Below are positions 32,400 to 32,472 of a DNA stretch of 32,472 nt, in pieces. Below the pieces are notes generated by a model. The model searched no databases. It was given only the letters and a program-made list of their open reading frames with translations, and was not told the DNA's origin. Each line of letters opens with the position of its first letter. Position 1 is the first letter of the stretch. The DNA is from Acidiluteibacter sp965660325 (lineage in GTDB: Bacteria; Bacteroidota; Bacteroidia; Flavobacteriales_E; Vicingaceae), in contig CBFHZL010000013.1 of the NCBI GenBank assembly GCA_965660325.1, positions 1 to 32,472 of the forward strand. The letters are read 5' to 3'. The position numbers and the translations under genes were made by a program.

Positions 32400-32472
32400 G
32401 TTGTATAATAGTCAAATTTAGTTACCTGCTGTCGTCTCGGTTCATGTAAACTTTTCCTATTTAGACTTTCTT

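Noticed and set aside
32377..32471. Open minus-strand frame from the right edge, ending in a TGA inside the terminator
   Set aside because: Only about 29 codons, with no recognisable motif. A frame this long arises often by chance. It could be the 3' end of a convergent gene, but there is too little sequence to support it.

Overview
The window is a contiguous piece of a Bacteroidota chromosome, most likely from the Flavobacteriia or a Cryomorphaceae-like group. Four things point there. The last gene ends in a Type IX secretion (Por) sorting domain, which is known only from this phylum. FtsZ ends in a tail (NSFLHDNVD) that I recall as Bacteroidota-type. Exact matches to the Bacteroidota -7 promoter element TAnnTTTG lie just upstream of several genes, while Shine-Dalgarno sequences are mostly weak. 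The DNA is AT-rich and start codons include GTG and TTG. This assignment rests on sequence features alone.

Layout. 1-300 (minus): 5' end of leuS, running off the left edge. 472-4787 (plus): four closely packed genes encoding an exported protein of unknown function, a small unknown protein, a TPR sensor histidine kinase and a NarL-type response regulator. 4864-5999 (plus): an SPFH/band 7 membrane protein and a 58-residue ribbon-helix-helix protein, preceded by a TGATAT direct repeat and closed by a terminator shared with the convergent DsbA/FrnE-like gene (6015-6716, minus). 6880-8690 (plus): a PagL-like acyloxyacyl hydrolase family protein and a GIN-domain lipoprotein. 8694-10201 (minus): the ribosome-assembly GTPase ysxC/engB and an alpha/beta hydrolase.

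10401-25787 (plus) is a complete division and cell wall (dcw) cluster: MraZ operator, mraZ, rsmH, ftsL-like, ftsI, murE, mraY, murD, ftsW, murG, murC, ftsQ, ftsA, ftsZ, terminator. Neighbouring genes overlap or are separated by 11 bp or less, except for 47 bp before ftsZ. The cluster supplies cytoplasmic precursor synthesis (MurC, D, E), lipid I and II formation (MraY, MurG), septal polymerisation and crosslinking (FtsW, FtsI), and divisome scaffolding (FtsQ, L, A, Z). murF, murB and ddl are absent from the cluster.

After ftsZ come yqeY (plus), a UbiA-like membrane protein (minus), the glycine decarboxylase gene gcvP (plus) and a large secreted T9SS substrate (plus) followed by a strong GNRA-loop terminator. 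No gene-free stretch exceeds 300 bp. The longest are 10202-10483 (holding the MraZ operator) and 27172-27433 (two opposing promoter-like elements). I found no tRNA, rRNA, CRISPR array, insertion sequence or prophage.

Most of the window is core genome. The parts least explained by known biology are the two unknown genes linked to the two-component system, the SPFH/ribbon-helix-helix pair with its putative operator, and the UbiA-like protein that lacks the first aspartate motif. I do not see strong evidence for a wholly new system.
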